A DNA stretch of 64,000 nt from Paracamarosporium sp. OC-R06-R3 (Eukaryota; Ascomycota; Dothideomycetes; Pleosporales; Didymosphaeriaceae): NCBI GenBank assembly GCA_019828545.1, contig JACVRA010000192.1, forward strand, positions 186,001 to 250,000, in the 5' to 3' direction. Numbering within the stretch: position 1 is the first letter of the stretch; each line of letters starts with the position of its first letter. Below the pieces are notes generated by a model, which was given only the letters and a program-made list of their open reading frames with translations, did not search any database and was not told the origin of the DNA. A program made the position numbers and the translations under genes. Positions 1-11,251 of this stretch are shown in pieces.

Positions 1-1266
1 GCTACGGCAAATACGGAAGATGCTATCAGCCGTGCAACAAAGGATCTGAACGATATTGAGCGTCTGCGAAATATCGTAAGGGACCTAAGCATACCCCAGC
101 CCTGGAACTTACCAATAGCACTGCGTATTGCGAGCAAAGCCGGCTGCCTCGACCCCCGGGATAAGGTTTATGGCAGCTATGGTGTATTTCCTCCGGCGGC
201 GCGACGTGCCATCATCGAAGGAATGCCCGTGGACTACACTAAGTCCGTACTCGACGTCTATCGCGATAGCGCATTATACGTCGTCGAAAAGAGTAGGAGA
301 CTGGACTTTCTCAAGGACTGTACCGGCGAGGGAAACATTGCAGGTCGTCCTTCATGGATACCTCATTGGGACAAGCCCATCGAGAAGCAACGTTTACATA
401 CCACTTTCTCAATGTTCAGCCGCACAGATGCCGTATGGACTGGTCCGGATAGTAATCAATTGAGACTATCAGCCGTCCTTGGCCCGAAGATACTGGAGGG
501 TCACATCCTTGAGTTCAACACAGGTATCCGGCAACAAAGCCTCCACAACCTTGCGATGATCTTCAATTGGATATCATTGAAATTAATCCACGCAGGCGAC
601 GAAGACCCCTTGAACACGATTACTAATGTCTTCACTCACGGCAACAGTTCAAGATATGTAGACCAAGTTCGGTACTCAGCGTACAGCTATGATGCAGCGA
701 GAAGTTGTGTTATCAGTCTAATCGAAACGGATGGAGAAATACCTATATATCCTGAATGGCAATATTTTGTTACTGTCGCCGGTCGGTCATGCAAGCAGCA
801 TCGAATCATCGTCACTGAGAATGGACTACTTGGACTTGCGCCTCGCTCATCGCTTAATGGAGATGTTGTCGCAATCATGCCTGGATGCGATGTACCGGTC
901 GTCTTAAGACAGCAAGATGACGGGGCTTTCATAGTCATCGGCGAATGCTATGTTCACGGACTTAGTTATGGAGAGGCACTGGTAGGCCCGCTGGAGCCTA
1001 GCCTGAGAATGCATTTAAAACAGCTTGATGGCTTCGATGGCCAGAAATGGGAATTCGCGACATGCAGAAGGTTTGGAGGTGGCGTTACCATGTTCCCTGA
1101 CCCGCGACTTGATTGGGACAAACTTAAGATCAAGGACGAAGATGCAGAACTGAAGTTCACAGTCTATGACCAGGATGGGAACGAAAGGAAGATTCACGCG
1201 AACCGCCCCGATGTTGAGTACTTTCGAGCGGCTGGGGTTCCGCTCCAAGTCATCGAGTTGACATAG
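1..1266 (+). CDS. HET-domain (heterokaryon incompatibility) protein, 5' end missing
   Basis: The frame is open from base 1 to a TAG stop, so the window holds only the C-terminal 421 residues; the true start lies upstream. The visible part has features usual in this family after the HET core: a DPRDKVYG motif (about residues 51-58 of the visible part), the VDYTKSV..VY segment just after it, and near the C-terminus the GLAPRSS / GDVVAIMPGCDVPVVLR / ECYVHGLSYGEAL series typical of fungal HET proteins. HET proteins act in non-self recognition and trigger programmed cell death when incompatible cells fuse; most are uncharacterised paralogues, so a role for this copy is inference. The N-terminal HET signature itself is outside the window. 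No intron is needed in the visible part. Confidence 0.85.
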   Translation, partial: ATANTEDAISRATKDLNDIERLRNIVRDLSIPQPWNLPIALRIASKAGCLDPRDKVYGSYGVFPPAARRAIIEGMPVDYTKSVLDVYRDSALYVVEKSRRLDFLKDCTGEGNIAGRPSWIPHWDKPIEKQRLHTTFSMFSRTDAVWTGPDSNQLRLSAVLGPKILEGHILEFNTGIRQQSLHNLAMIFNWISLKLIHAGDEDPLNTITNVFTHGNSSRYVDQVRYSAYSYDAARSCVISLIETDGEIPIYPEWQYFVTVAGRSCKQHRIIVTENGLLGLAPRSSLNGDVVAIMPGCDVPVVLRQQDDGAFIVIGECYVHGLSYGEALVGPLEPSLRMHLKQLDGFDGQKWEFATCRRFGGGVTMFPDPRLDWDKLKIKDEDAELKFTVYDQDGNERKIHANRPDVEYFRAAGVPLQVIELT

Positions 1267-1411
1267 CACATCGCATATTCAAATGAAGGAGATAGTTGGT
1301 TCGGGTCGCAATGAAGCGCCAAGTATATTCAGAAAGTGTATATCTACAGCAGAATGTAACCCCTCTATTTTCACAACTCAGTGACCGTCAAGGCCTCATC
1401 ATACGATCTGC

Positions 1412-2332
1412 CTAGAAGAAAGCACGGGCGTGGCGGCGAGCCTTGCTGGAGGCAGTACCAGTCTCAGTCTTAAGCCAAGAGATGAACTGCTGGACGGTGA
1501 ACTCCTCGGGAAGAGTGGAGCCAGAGTTTCCAGCAGAACCGGTAGCAGACGGGACCTCAGCGGCAGCGGAAGTAGCGCTGGGGGCCTCGTTCTCGACAGC
1601 GGTAGCGGTAGCGGTGGCGCTGGGAGCGGCAGAAGAAGCTGCTGCGGAGGTAGCAGCAGGGGCGGAAGCAGCAGGGGCGGAGCTGGCAGGGGCAGTAGCC
1701 GAGCTAGCCGGGGCAGCGCTGCTGGAGGAACCGCTGCCAGAGTCGGAGCCGGAGCCACCGACAGTGAAGTCGATGCAGGACTCGTAGGTCTGGTCAATGG
1801 AACGGGCGTCCCACCAGAACTGGAGCACACAGTCACCAGCCTTGGAGCACTTGCTGCCGAGGTCAGACGGGATGGTGATGTCGAACTTCTTCTCGGCATC
1901 AGTGACACCGGTAGCAGTGGAGGCGTACTCCTCGAAAGTCTTGAGCGGCGAGCCGATGATGGAGCCGGTGGTGGTGTCGATGATGGACATGTTGGCGGCA
2001 CCAGTGTGCGGGGCGGCGATGTTGAAGGTGATCGGGACCGTCTCGCCAGCAGTGTAGGTCTGCACGTTGGCGGTGTTGTCCTCGTACTTCATACCCTTGC
2101 ACAGCCAGATGTTGCAAGCGGCCTCATCGTAATCGGACTGGCTGCCAGCGGTCTGGAGAGCAGTCTGGATGTTTCCGTTGATGTCGGAGTTCCACATGTT
2201 GAAGACCTGGCTACCACAGGCCTTGGTGAGGGCATCACCGGGCTGACGAGGAGAAGGCGAGGTGAGGTAGCCGTGGGCGGCGACCTGGGTAGCGAAGGCA
2301 GCAAGGCCAACAGCGGCGGTGTAGGACTTCAT
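1412..2332 (-). CDS. Secreted lytic polysaccharide monooxygenase, AA16-like
   Basis: Single-exon protein of 306 residues. A signal peptide of about 19 residues ends in VAA and is followed directly by His-Gly-Tyr-Leu, so the mature enzyme would begin with His, the copper-brace residue of LPMOs. A second conserved His lies in AAPHTGAANMSI (about residue 110), and a QFWWDA..YESCIDFTV segment near residues 165-190 carries the expected axial aromatic. The catalytic part ends near residue 192 and is followed by a Ser/Ala/Pro/Thr-rich low-complexity linker and a short tail (LPEEFTVQQFISWL, then a basic end). The HGYL start, KACGSQV..NMW and CxxWLCKGM features match my memory of AA16 LPMOs (oxidative cellulose cleavage). 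The LPMO call is firm; the family number is less so. It is transcribed away from the HET gene's 3' end, probably with a T/C-rich 5' leader. Confidence 0.8.
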   Translation of the reverse strand: MKSYTAAVGLAAFATQVAAHGYLTSPSPRQPGDALTKACGSQVFNMWNSDINGNIQTALQTAGSQSDYDEAACNIWLCKGMKYEDNTANVQTYTAGETVPITFNIAAPHTGAANMSIIDTTTGSIIGSPLKTFEEYASTATGVTDAEKKFDITIPSDLGSKCSKAGDCVLQFWWDARSIDQTYESCIDFTVGGSGSDSGSGSSSSAAPASSATAPASSAPAASAPAATSAAASSAAPSATATATAVENEAPSATSAAAEVPSATGSAGNSGSTLPEEFTVQQFISWLKTETGTASSKARRHARAFF

Positions 2333-2531
2333 TTTGACTGCAAGGTCTGAGTGAATGTGATTGGTAGGTGGTTGAGAGGGTGCGGAAGCCTAGCTTCTGT
2401 CTGAAAGAGTGACTGAAAGAATGAGTGACTGAAGAACGAATGTGAGGTCTCAGACCAAGGGAAAGAAGCTGCTGCGACAAAGTAGACCGGAGTGCGGATG
2501 GAGAGCAGTGAAGCAGAGGGACGAAAGATTC

Positions 2532-2537
2532 TATATA
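2532..2537 (-). promoter_or_regulatory. Possible TATA box of the LPMO gene
   Basis: A TATATA hexamer lies about 200 bp upstream of the LPMO start codon, followed by a purine/pyrimidine-biased leader. Placement is plausible for a highly expressed secreted-enzyme gene, but no transcript data support it. Confidence 0.3.
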
Positions 2538-4734
2538 ACTGGCGCCGCACAGGCACCAACCCCATCGCGGGCACACAGGTGGGTCGTGTCATCAAACGTT
2601 TGAAACAGGACGCCCGTCTGAAGCCTCGCAAGCGTCGCTTCGAGGGGTTCCCGTCCAGACCATGACGGGGCGTTCGCCAACGAACGGGGTTCAGGCAAGA
2701 TGCCAGACAATGCGCGAAGCTTGACCTCGAGCTTGAATAGATTAAACCACCAATCAGACGCAATATAGCGCTTCGCAAGCGTGCACGGTGAGCGGCCACG
2801 CGAGCGGTAGGAAGAGCCGCATCCAGGACAGCGGCAAGCCCTGTTCGGGCAATATTCTAGCCGTCTGGAGTCATCCAAGCGAGATTCTCGTGCAAAGCGA
2901 GCCGCCGAGAACCCGGTTCGAAACTTGCCGTGGGATGTAGGCGGTTTCATGTTTATCGAAATCATGCAAACCTCCCAGACGGAAATATCGGGCTCGCTCG
3001 GTTGACGTGGGCGACCCCACGACCGCGGCTAACTATATTACAGGAGATATGGCAGGAGTGTGGCATGCGTCAACAGCAGTCGAGATTGGTAGAGGACTGC
3101 GAAGGAAATTCGATAAGCGGAGATCGAGAAAGACGTGGAGACCTATGGGCTAAGAACTTGACAGGACAGCGCTAGACGCTTTTCGCCCTGGTGCAGCCTT
3201 GCGAAGCTACCCCTTCATCGTCTGACACTGGTTGGCCATCCATCGCCTACCATCCATGCACCAGGAATCCACGCTCGTGCATCAGCAGCTCGGCTTATCG
3301 ATCGCTTTCGACTCGTTTTATACTTTACCAGATGCCACCTTGTTGTAAAACAAACACCCATCTTGGATTTCTCAAAGAAACGGAACCGCCAAAGCCGAGG
3401 GACCGTGCATGGAGGATTGCATGATATGAGCATACCCACACTGAATAAAGCAGCCGAGGTAAATAAGATCATTACTGGCCCTTGTCTCCACTATCACACC
3501 GACCGTTGTTGGTCAATCAACAATTCACTGAATGCTCACGTCCTCATTCTTCACAAATTATGCGCTTTCGTTAGTTGGAAAGTGAAGTTATCTACAGGTT
3601 ACTGGAACATGTCTTCGGTTGGGTACTGCTGGCTAGGTCCTAGAATTAACCATGCAAATTCTGCGTCGCGTCGATTGAGACCATCGTCTCATGCGCACGT
3701 CTAATGAGGACAGTTATAGGAGCCGGGCTTGACTTCGCAAATCAGAGGAAGATGTCGGGCTCTGAGAGAAGAAACGCACCAGGGAAACTTTCTGAAACTC
3801 AGCGATCGTCACAATTCCACTGATGTCGACCCTGTCTCGCTTTTCCGACGCCAATCGTGACTGCAGCGAAAGCCGCGAAATCAAGCTACAACGAGTCAGC
3901 TATGTGCGTCCAGATACGGATGAAGGGTATATGCGTTGACGAATTTGAATTCCGCTCCTTTTGATGGAAGCAACGTAGCTGTGTGATATATATCTGGCTT
4001 AGCTATGCTTGGAATGATAGCGATGTTGTCCAGTCTTAGGGACAGAAGTATGACAAACTCTCCGTGTTTAAATAGGAGAGGGTAATTAATTTTCGGTCTG
4101 ATGTGCGAACACAAGGAGGCAATGCTGCCGGAGGCTATCGATGTACACGGTAGTTCACCTTCTTCAGGGATTCTTGAAAGAATTCATTCGTCTGCCTTGA
4201 AATGCACATTCAAGGTCTAGAGTGTGGCTCGTCGGCAAGCGCACACCCGAGAACGGCATCCACTCACATTGTCGACGATATTGTATCTTTGGTGAAGATT
4301 ATATTTGATATTTTGCTGCAGCAAATTTAATGCAGCAGGAGGTGATCAGGTCTTGCGTGGGCGGGATGGGACTTCGAAAACGTCTAGGGTCGATGTGATG
4401 CACATGCAGCTACGCCCCGTTCACTCTTACGTCAGAACTGTATATATTCGTCCGCCCCATGGGCAAGCCTCCAACAATCTTACACCTCACTTTGCTCAAC
4501 ACCACTTTATCGACTGTTTAGCTGCTGTTTGGGAAATATTTCACAGCATCCCTCCAACTATATCGCAGTTAGAAGCACTGTAGGGGCCCGTACGTAAACA
4601 TTTACGAGTTGAGTGTGTATATGTTTATCCGTCGCGCACCCTCGATCAAACCGATTCAGCAATACCTCCCTTTCACGTTGCTCCTTTTCAGGTGTCTGCA
4701 TTTACTTGGTCCAATCTAGTGTGACCTCCACGCT
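2538..4734. other. Intergenic, no supported gene
   Basis: About 2.2 kb between the LPMO promoter and the NRPS-like gene. Several open frames of 70-150 codons occur on both strands, but none shows a recognisable domain, signal peptide or consistent exon structure. A GGTTCGAAA near 2915 resembles a tRNA T-loop but lacks a paired stem. Confidence 0.5.
4427..4434 (+). promoter_or_regulatory. CRE/bZIP-like site upstream of the NRPS-like gene
   Basis: TTACGTCA, a one-mismatch ATF/CREB or Yap-type bZIP site, sits about 300 bp upstream of the NRPS-like start codon. One 8-mer is weak evidence; it is recorded as a candidate only. Confidence 0.25.
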
Positions 4735-7700
4735 ATGAATACCTTTGGCGCTCGTACTTTGCCACAGGCTCTTGATACTCACGCGCGCGAAGACCCCAGT
4801 CGACTATATGCTTCGGTGCCCTTCTCGAATGACCTGTCGAAGGGCTTTCGAGATGTGACCTGCCAGGATATGGCTCGATGTGTCGATAACATTGCGGCGC
4901 TTGTTGTCGAAAAGTTTGGTGAGGGGGTGAATTTCGAGACTATTGCTTATATTGGAATTCCTGACCTGCTCGGCCCTGTTGCGTTCTTAGGCGTAGTGAA
5001 GGCGGGATACAAGGTTCGCAAGTAACAGCACAGAGTTTCCAAAGATGCTCCGTACTCATATTTTCAAGGTTCTTTTGCCATCACCTCGTAACCCACCGGC
5101 AACGAACCTGTCTCTCATGGAGCAAACTTCATGTGTGAAGCTGCTGTTTGCTGCTGAAGTCGGTCTTGTCATCAAAGCGATTGAGAAAATCAATCCTTTT
5201 GTGAAAACGCAAGCCATTCCCAGCTTACAAGAACTGCTTGATACTCCGGCGCCACATTTCCCATATGCTCCGGAGTATCAGCAGGTCAGAAACGACCCGA
5301 TTGTAATACTGCATTCATCAGGTTCTACTGGTAAGCGCAATCACTGGAGTATGCATATGGTTCATGACGTTAATTGCATTGCAGGTCTTCCGAAGCCAAT
5401 AATAATGACGCATGCGACTTTCGCCGTCCTTGACCGGGAGCGCAACTTACCAGTAGTTCCGGGACGCAAAAACCGCGACTACTCAATCTGGAATCTAAAT
5501 GGAGGTGGCCGGTTCTATACTGTCTTCCCGTATTTCCATGTAAGAAAATCGGAGTGGAAAAGAGTATAAGCTGTAAGCTAACGCTTGTAGTAGCTGGCGG
5601 GATTTTTATCACTTCTCGGTAAGTCGCATATAAATACTCCTAATAAGTTGGACAGCTACTTACATGTGACAAGTGAACCCAATTTTCACGGAGATATCAA
5701 GCCCTGTACTTGGTCCACCGCTTATGCCCCCTAATGGTTCACTGCTCAAAGAAGTGATGGTACACCAGCGGCTACGCGCTCTATACTTGCCGCCCTCTAT
5801 CGCTGAAAGCCTCCTTTCGGAGCCTAATGGTTTGGACTTTTTCCGAGGTCTTGATTTTTTGTGCTACACCGGAGCCCCATTCTCGCACCAGGCAGGGAAA
5901 CAACTCTCCATGGTCACCGAACTGTGCCCTCTCTACGGCTCAACTGAAGCTTTTCAAATTCCTCAGCTTGCTCCCGCTGCACCTGAAGATTGGGCCTGGA
6001 TGGAATGGAATCCATGCTTCAAAGTGGAGATGCAGCCGTCAGATGATGAGCCAGGAACATATGAGGCCGTCCTCTTTGCTGATGAGACGACCGAGCAAAT
6101 GTCTGCGCTCAATCACAATCTTCCAGGTATATCCGAGTACCGCACCAGAGATCTTTTCAAGCAACATCCTGCGAAGCCTGGACTTTGGCAATATTACGGC
6201 CGTAGGGACGATATCATAGTACTTTCGAACGGGGTCAAGTTCAACCCAGTCCCCATGGAATTGATGCTTCCAAGCCATGAAGCCTTATCGGGAGCACTTG
6301 TAGTAGGTGCGCATAGAATACAAGCTGCGTTGTTACTCGAAGTCAAATCCGACCAGGAGAAATCTGGACTGGTCGAGCGACTGTGGCCAATCGTCGAAGA
6401 AGCGAATGCACTCTTACCTACCCCAGGACGGATTATGCAGAACATGATACTAATGTCTACACCGGAAAAGCCATTTATACGAGCCGGTAAAGGCACGGTA
6501 GTCCGAAAGTTGACCGAGAAGCTGTATCAGGCAGAAATCAATGGACTCTATGCAACCACTGATGGCTCTGTGGGCGATTTGCCTACTCTCGCACCCACCT
6601 TATCGCTTGTCTCCAATTTGAAAGACGTCATCGACCTAGTCCGGACGGTCCTTGTTGAAGCAGTCCCAGATATGGCATCCTTGTCTGAGCATGACGACCT
6701 CTTTTCCAACGGACTAGACTCTATGAAGACTGGTAGACTTGTGAGTCTTCTCAAAAGGTCTCTTAGTTCAGTGAAGAGCATAGATGAACTCACGTGGCTT
6801 GATGCAAAAGCCGTTTTCCAACAGGCATCGATTCTCGGACTCGCCACCTATATTCACGCTCATCTAAACAATGAGAATGTTCCTACCAATGTACCACCAA
6901 CTTCTCGGGAAACCAAAATGCAAGAGTTTGTAGAAAAATACACTCTTGGACTGGCGCATCCGACAAACGTATCATCGGGCGGCGCTCTTAAGGGTGTTGT
7001 GGCTCTTGTTGGTTCGACTGGCTATCTTGGACCCCAAATCATTGTGTCTCTGCTGAGAAAGCCCGGAATATCGTCAGTATACTGTTTGAACAGGGGATCA
7101 AACGCCAAAGACCGGACAATCTCAATGGTGCGCCGGACACTCCCGGACAAAGACGTTGAGAAGCTTCACTTCCTCCAAGCCGATCTTGGCAAGCCGAATT
7201 TTGGCCTCGACAACTCTTCGTATGAACTGCTGTCTGCAAACGTGGATCACATCATCTTTAACGCTTGGAACCCAAATTTCAGTCTTCCCATCCAATCATT
7301 CGAGATTTTTCTCCGAGGCCTACGTACAGCTATCGAGCTTAGTGCGTCAACCCAGCGAAGGCAGCACATTGTCTTTGTCTCTTCAATCGCAGCTATAGGA
7401 TCTTGGCCTGAAGTACACAACGACAAGCCTGTTATCCCCGAAGAATCTGCTTCGAGCAACAATGTGGCAATGCATAATGGTTATGGAGAATCGAAATGTG
7501 TCGGTGAACAAATCCTGACGAAGGGTAACAAGATCTATGGCATACCAGTCTCCATTATTCGCGCGGGTCAGATAGGAGGTTTTTCATCACCGAGAGCTGG
7601 TCCGTGGCCACGACAGGGCTGGCTGCACAACCTATTCGAGGCCTCAAATTGGTTGGGCTACTTTCCGGAATCGGTTTCGCCATTAGATTGGATACCAGTG

Positions 7701-8105
7701 GACTTGTTTGCTCGGGGAATAGCTGATGTTTGTGAAGAAGGCCGAGTCTCGAACGAGGTACAGGTGTACAATATGGTGCATCCTAATCCTGCGCCTTGGG
7801 GGATGATCAAATCTGTTCTTACAGAGGTGTATAGCTTTGAAACAAGAGAGACGAGTCTTCCCGATTGGCTCGATCGCCTTGCAAATGCCACCGGACAGGC
7901 GACGGGAACTGACGTGACGCTCGGAGCTTCGAAGATATACGACTTTCTAAGGACTCTGAGACATGGTAGAGAATATAACATGGAATGCAGTACCGTGAAA
8001 GCGGAGGATGTACTGAGCGAGGTAATCCCGCTAGATGGGAGCTTGTTAGCAGCGTGGTTTGAAGGATGGGATTTGAACTTCAAGGGAAGTAGGGAGAAGG
8101 TGTGA
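4735..8105 (+). CDS. NRPS-like adenylation-carrier-reductase enzyme (A-T-R)
   Basis: Spliced from 4735-5013, 5069-5330, 5385-5539, 5594-5618 and 5674-8105 into 1,050 residues; the four introns are 54-55 nt and all junctions keep frame. The adenylation domain shows SSGSTG (about residue 175), YGSTEA (328-333), YRTRDLF, the GRRDDIIVLSNGVK loop and a GKGTVVRK end. A carrier domain follows with LFSNGLDSMK (phosphopantetheine Ser about 590). The C-terminal reductase has an NAD(P)-binding VGSTGYLG (about 686) and an SDR-type Tyr844-x3-Lys848. There is no condensation domain. Such enzymes activate a carboxylic acid, load it on the carrier and release it reductively as an aldehyde or alcohol; the alpha-aminoadipate and aryl-acid reductases share this layout. 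The substrate cannot be read from the sequence. A7 has Arg where Gly is usual (TRD, not TGD). It is convergent with an enoyl-reductase-like gene. Confidence 0.9.
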
Positions 8106-8412
8106 CGCTGGCGTGGGTAATTCCGCCCTTGCCCGCTTTTAGCTCAATCGAAGTGGTATGTCAGCCTTTATCGCAGGTAAATGTTGATGGATATGTCAAT
8201 AAGAGACTATATTATATGGAGAAAGATTCCATAGCCCTACCAGTTTTTTGATATTTCCGCGAACACCTGCTCTTTCTTCCATACTCCTGCTTTCGAACGC
8301 TGGCAGAACCAAACCTCGCGAGACCACAGCACATACGCCACGATTCGCATCTGTGAGATCAGAATCCCTGTGAAGACAGGCTAAGCTTGCTTAAGTCTCA
8401 ATTATCCAGCAC
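8106..8412. other. Convergent 3' intergenic spacer
   Basis: About 300 bp between the stop codons of the NRPS-like and MDR genes; presumably shared 3' UTR space. Nothing else seen. Confidence 0.5.
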
Positions 8413-9791
8413 TCATGCATCATCAGAGATCCTCCATACGAGCCGCTCCCCGCTCGCTTCCTTCCTTCTTAGCGCGTCCATAGCCTTCTGAGCTCTCTCC
8501 AACAACGTCTTCCCCTCGATAATCTTCTGCGAATTTGGCTCTACAATCTTCTCCTTCAACATCGTATACATGATATCAGGCTGCAGGTGCTCTTTGAAGA
8601 ACTCGTTCTGCAATCTATTAGTGCCCATCTACTATTGTCACTCTCTCCAGGCAAACAACTTACCTGCAGATAGGAATGCGTCCGCACGCCAAAAACCTGC
8701 ACGCCGTCATCCCAATCCCCTTCCTTCTCTGCATCCATTGAGTAAACGGGTTCTTCGGTGTCGCTTGAGTGGCGCACAATAACGGGAAGCAAAATGGCAA
8801 CTTTGGAGCCTGCTTTTGCGATTTTGGAAATGGGCTTGACGCTGCCTTCTTTGCTGCCGATGCAGTCTAGGATCTTAGGGATGCCGGCCAAATTACCAGT
8901 TAGGGACTGCATCGCGCCTGTGTTCAGGATCTGGGATACGACGTGCTCATCGTTGTAGTCGAATGACCATTTGGCGCCTAGGCTGTGCAGCTTCGCGTGG
9001 TGCTTTTTGGAGGCTACCGCGATGATGGAAGTGTCTAGATGAAGACAACGTTAATACAGTTCAAGCGGATGCAGAGACAGTACTAAAGAAAAGGCCATAC
9101 TCACAGCCATAGTACCTCAATATCTGCAACGCATACAACCCCACGCTCGACGCCCCGCCCCAAATCAGGATAGCCTTATCCGCATCCTCAGGCTTATAGT
9201 CCGCCGGCTTTGGCCATGGAGTCTGGATACCCAGATCGGTTGTGAGGGCGTGGAAAACAGTGACGAAGTTGTTGGGCAATGTAACAGCTTCTTGCAGAGT
9301 GAAGCCCTCTGGAAGTAGAGACAGCAACCACTCGTTTGTCGTGCAGAATTCCTGGTGGCCTTTTTCCTGTGCGTTCCTCCATGTGAAACCGAAGACTTTG
9401 TCGCCGACTTTGAGCCTTTTCGCGTCAGGTCCGACTTCAACGACAGTCCCGGCTGTTCCGTCACCCAGACGCTGGGGATGCGTTACCTATGAGTAGCCAT
9501 GAGATTAGCACAGTTCTGAAAGTCATGATGCAAAATTTGTGTGGGGACATGCAGTGATTTTGATTCAAAATCAAACAAATATACTCTTGTTCCCTTCACA
9601 GAAAGAGAAAACATGTGAGAACCATTACTTACAAACAAGCCGCCATCGTTCTGATGCAAATCCAGCGGCGTAGAAGCCGTCCATTCCACACGCACACGGA
9701 CCTCATCACCTTGCGGCTTCACGGTCGGTATCTGGAGAATCTCCAATGGCTTCTTGACGCCAACTGTAACAACAGCAGGATGAGTCGTCAT
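8413..9791 (-). CDS. Medium-chain dehydrogenase/reductase (zinc-type or trans-enoyl reductase-like)
   Basis: Four exons on the minus strand (9791-9633, 9486-9105, 9034-8664, 8607-8413) give 368 residues; introns of 146, 70 and 56 nt all keep frame. The N-terminal GroES-like half contains PQGDEVRVRVEWTASTPLDLHQNDG and LGDGTAGTVVEVG; the Rossmann half has WGGASSVGLYALQILRYYG, a nucleotide-binding loop, then IAVASKKHHAKLHSLGA. I see no structural-zinc four-Cys lobe, so it resembles the quinone-reductase/trans-enoyl-reductase branch (CipB- or LovC-like) more than classical alcohol dehydrogenases. Such enzymes use NADPH on activated double bonds or carbonyls; in secondary metabolism they act in trans on polyketide or hybrid intermediates. 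Its tail-to-tail position beside an NRPS-like reductase suggests, but does not show, a shared pathway. Confidence 0.85.
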
Positions 9792-10532
9792 AGTAGCTGC
9801 GCAATGTCACGTGTCTAGTTTTCGGCTCGGTTATCGCGGAAGATAGGAAACAACTTGACTCGAAATTTGTGAATGCAGTCTGCTGGAATGCAATCCTCTT
9901 GCTTCACCTCCCCATCTTTTATACACATTGCTGCCCAGCCGATCATTAGAAATGGCCGTTGGTAGCATGCTGACGATGCATCTAGCGCTGATTTCCCGTT
10001 TAGGCAACGTTTTCTAGCGCAGAAACGCTAAAACGCCGATAACCAATTGAAAGAGGCCACTCGAATTCCGGTACAAGTCTTGATTACCAAAATTTTTCTC
10101 CACGATACTATCTGTGGCATATATTGTGCAGGAAGCATGGAATATGATGCACAGGACTCTTTAAACATTAGACGCGTGACATGGGTGGCCCATTGATCGC
10201 CAACTGGGGCGAAAGGTTCGTGCCTGATTTCGAAGCAAGGAAAAACGACCCGCATTGAGAGGAAGGGATATTAGAAGATTTTGCGTGTCATAAATGCGCT
10301 CAGTCAAGTGTGCAAACGCGAATGTAGATCGTTGGTAGATCGAGCTTAGCTATTACTAGCTTCGTGTACAATTTGTGCAAGTAGACTATGCTCGAACGTC
10401 TCATCAAATGACAGTGTGACTAAAAGAATGACACCAGGTCTCCAGACAAAACTTTGAGACAGACCTTATAACACTTTAAGGAACGTAAGCCAGTCAACCA
10501 TCCGATATCAGTCCTGCCAACGGTCCCTTCAA
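9792..10532. other. Intergenic: MDR promoter side and But2-gene 3' side
   Basis: About 740 bp. No open frame with a recognisable domain and no RNA gene seen. Confidence 0.4.
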
Positions 10533-11251
10533 TCACTCTTCCAAAATAGGTACATACATATCATAGGTGATCCCGTGCGGATAGTCCAACTCATACCAAG
10601 TCAATCCGCTGTCGGCTTGCTTCTCCAGGTCCGCTGGCTGCAACAAGAACTGCGCGACCTGCCCCTTCTGACATATGAGCGGCCTTGTCCACGTGAAGTT
10701 GCTATAGCCAGACCTGTAAACGGCAAGCGTAGCAACATTCTCGAGAGGCTGTGGACGATTATTCCAGGTGGTGTTTTGATCTGTTGAAGGAAGTTATTAC
10801 TTTAGAGAGCAAGAGTTAGGAGCGAAAGGGCAGAGACGAGACAGTCTGTTGACAGAAAGAGAATTGAGCATGACATACTAATTGAGTCATTCGGCAACTC
10901 AGCGATATTAATCAGATACGGTTCGTTGTCATCCACGCCCCAGATTGACCAAGGGGCGCTGCGGTTGCGATCGGTATCGATGGTGAAGCCGAGCTTGCAG
11001 TAGGCAGCGTCATTAGAGGGCACGTCCCAAGAAGCTGCTGTCCAGTTCTATACTATGTTTAGTATCAATGCATCGTTGGTGGGAACGGAAACACGAACGC
11101 CATTAGAAATGTGGAAACCTGTCTGTGTATCGAACGCGGTGTCAGGCTCGTATGAGTTGAGCGGGATGATAAGGTGGGGGAAGTTGCGACTGGTAAGCTG
11201 CTCTGCGAGGGTGGCGAGACCGAAGAGCGATGGAAGGAGAACTACGCGCAT
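10533..11251 (-). CDS. Secreted But2-domain-like protein
   Basis: Three exons (11251-11099, 11047-10879, 10780-10533) give 189 residues; intron 1 is 51 nt with a GATACTAAAC-like branch site and a GTTCGT donor, intron 2 is 98 nt. I took the ATG at 11251 because it begins a good signal peptide (MRVVLLPSLFGLATLAEQL). After cleavage, FPHLIIPLNSYEPD, a middle part with CKLGFTID, a second Cys (PLICQKGQ) and the C-terminal LDYPHGITYDMYVPI follow the order of the fungal But2 C-terminal domain (PF09792), ending in its HLI..P and YN-P-x-GLYI-like landmarks. Proteins of this family are secreted or cell-surface in filamentous fungi; their function is not established despite the 'ubiquitin 3 binding' name. 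Several N-glycosylation sequons (NWT, NTT, NFT) fit secretion. Confidence 0.7.

Noticed and set aside
1430..2350. 306-codon open frame on the plus strand opposite the LPMO
   Set aside because: It mirrors a gene with strong G/C third positions; its product is only Gly/Ser/Arg-rich and lacks any domain.
2905..2930. tRNA-like T-loop (GGTTCGAAA)
   Set aside because: The flanks do not pair, and no acceptor or anticodon stem can be formed.
2531..2965. 144-codon minus frame upstream of the LPMO
   Set aside because: No homology landmark, lies in the promoter region, no exon logic.
4735..5569. First two exons of the NRPS-like gene as separate small genes
   Set aside because: The A-domain motifs continue across the junctions and all splice sites keep frame, so they are one gene.
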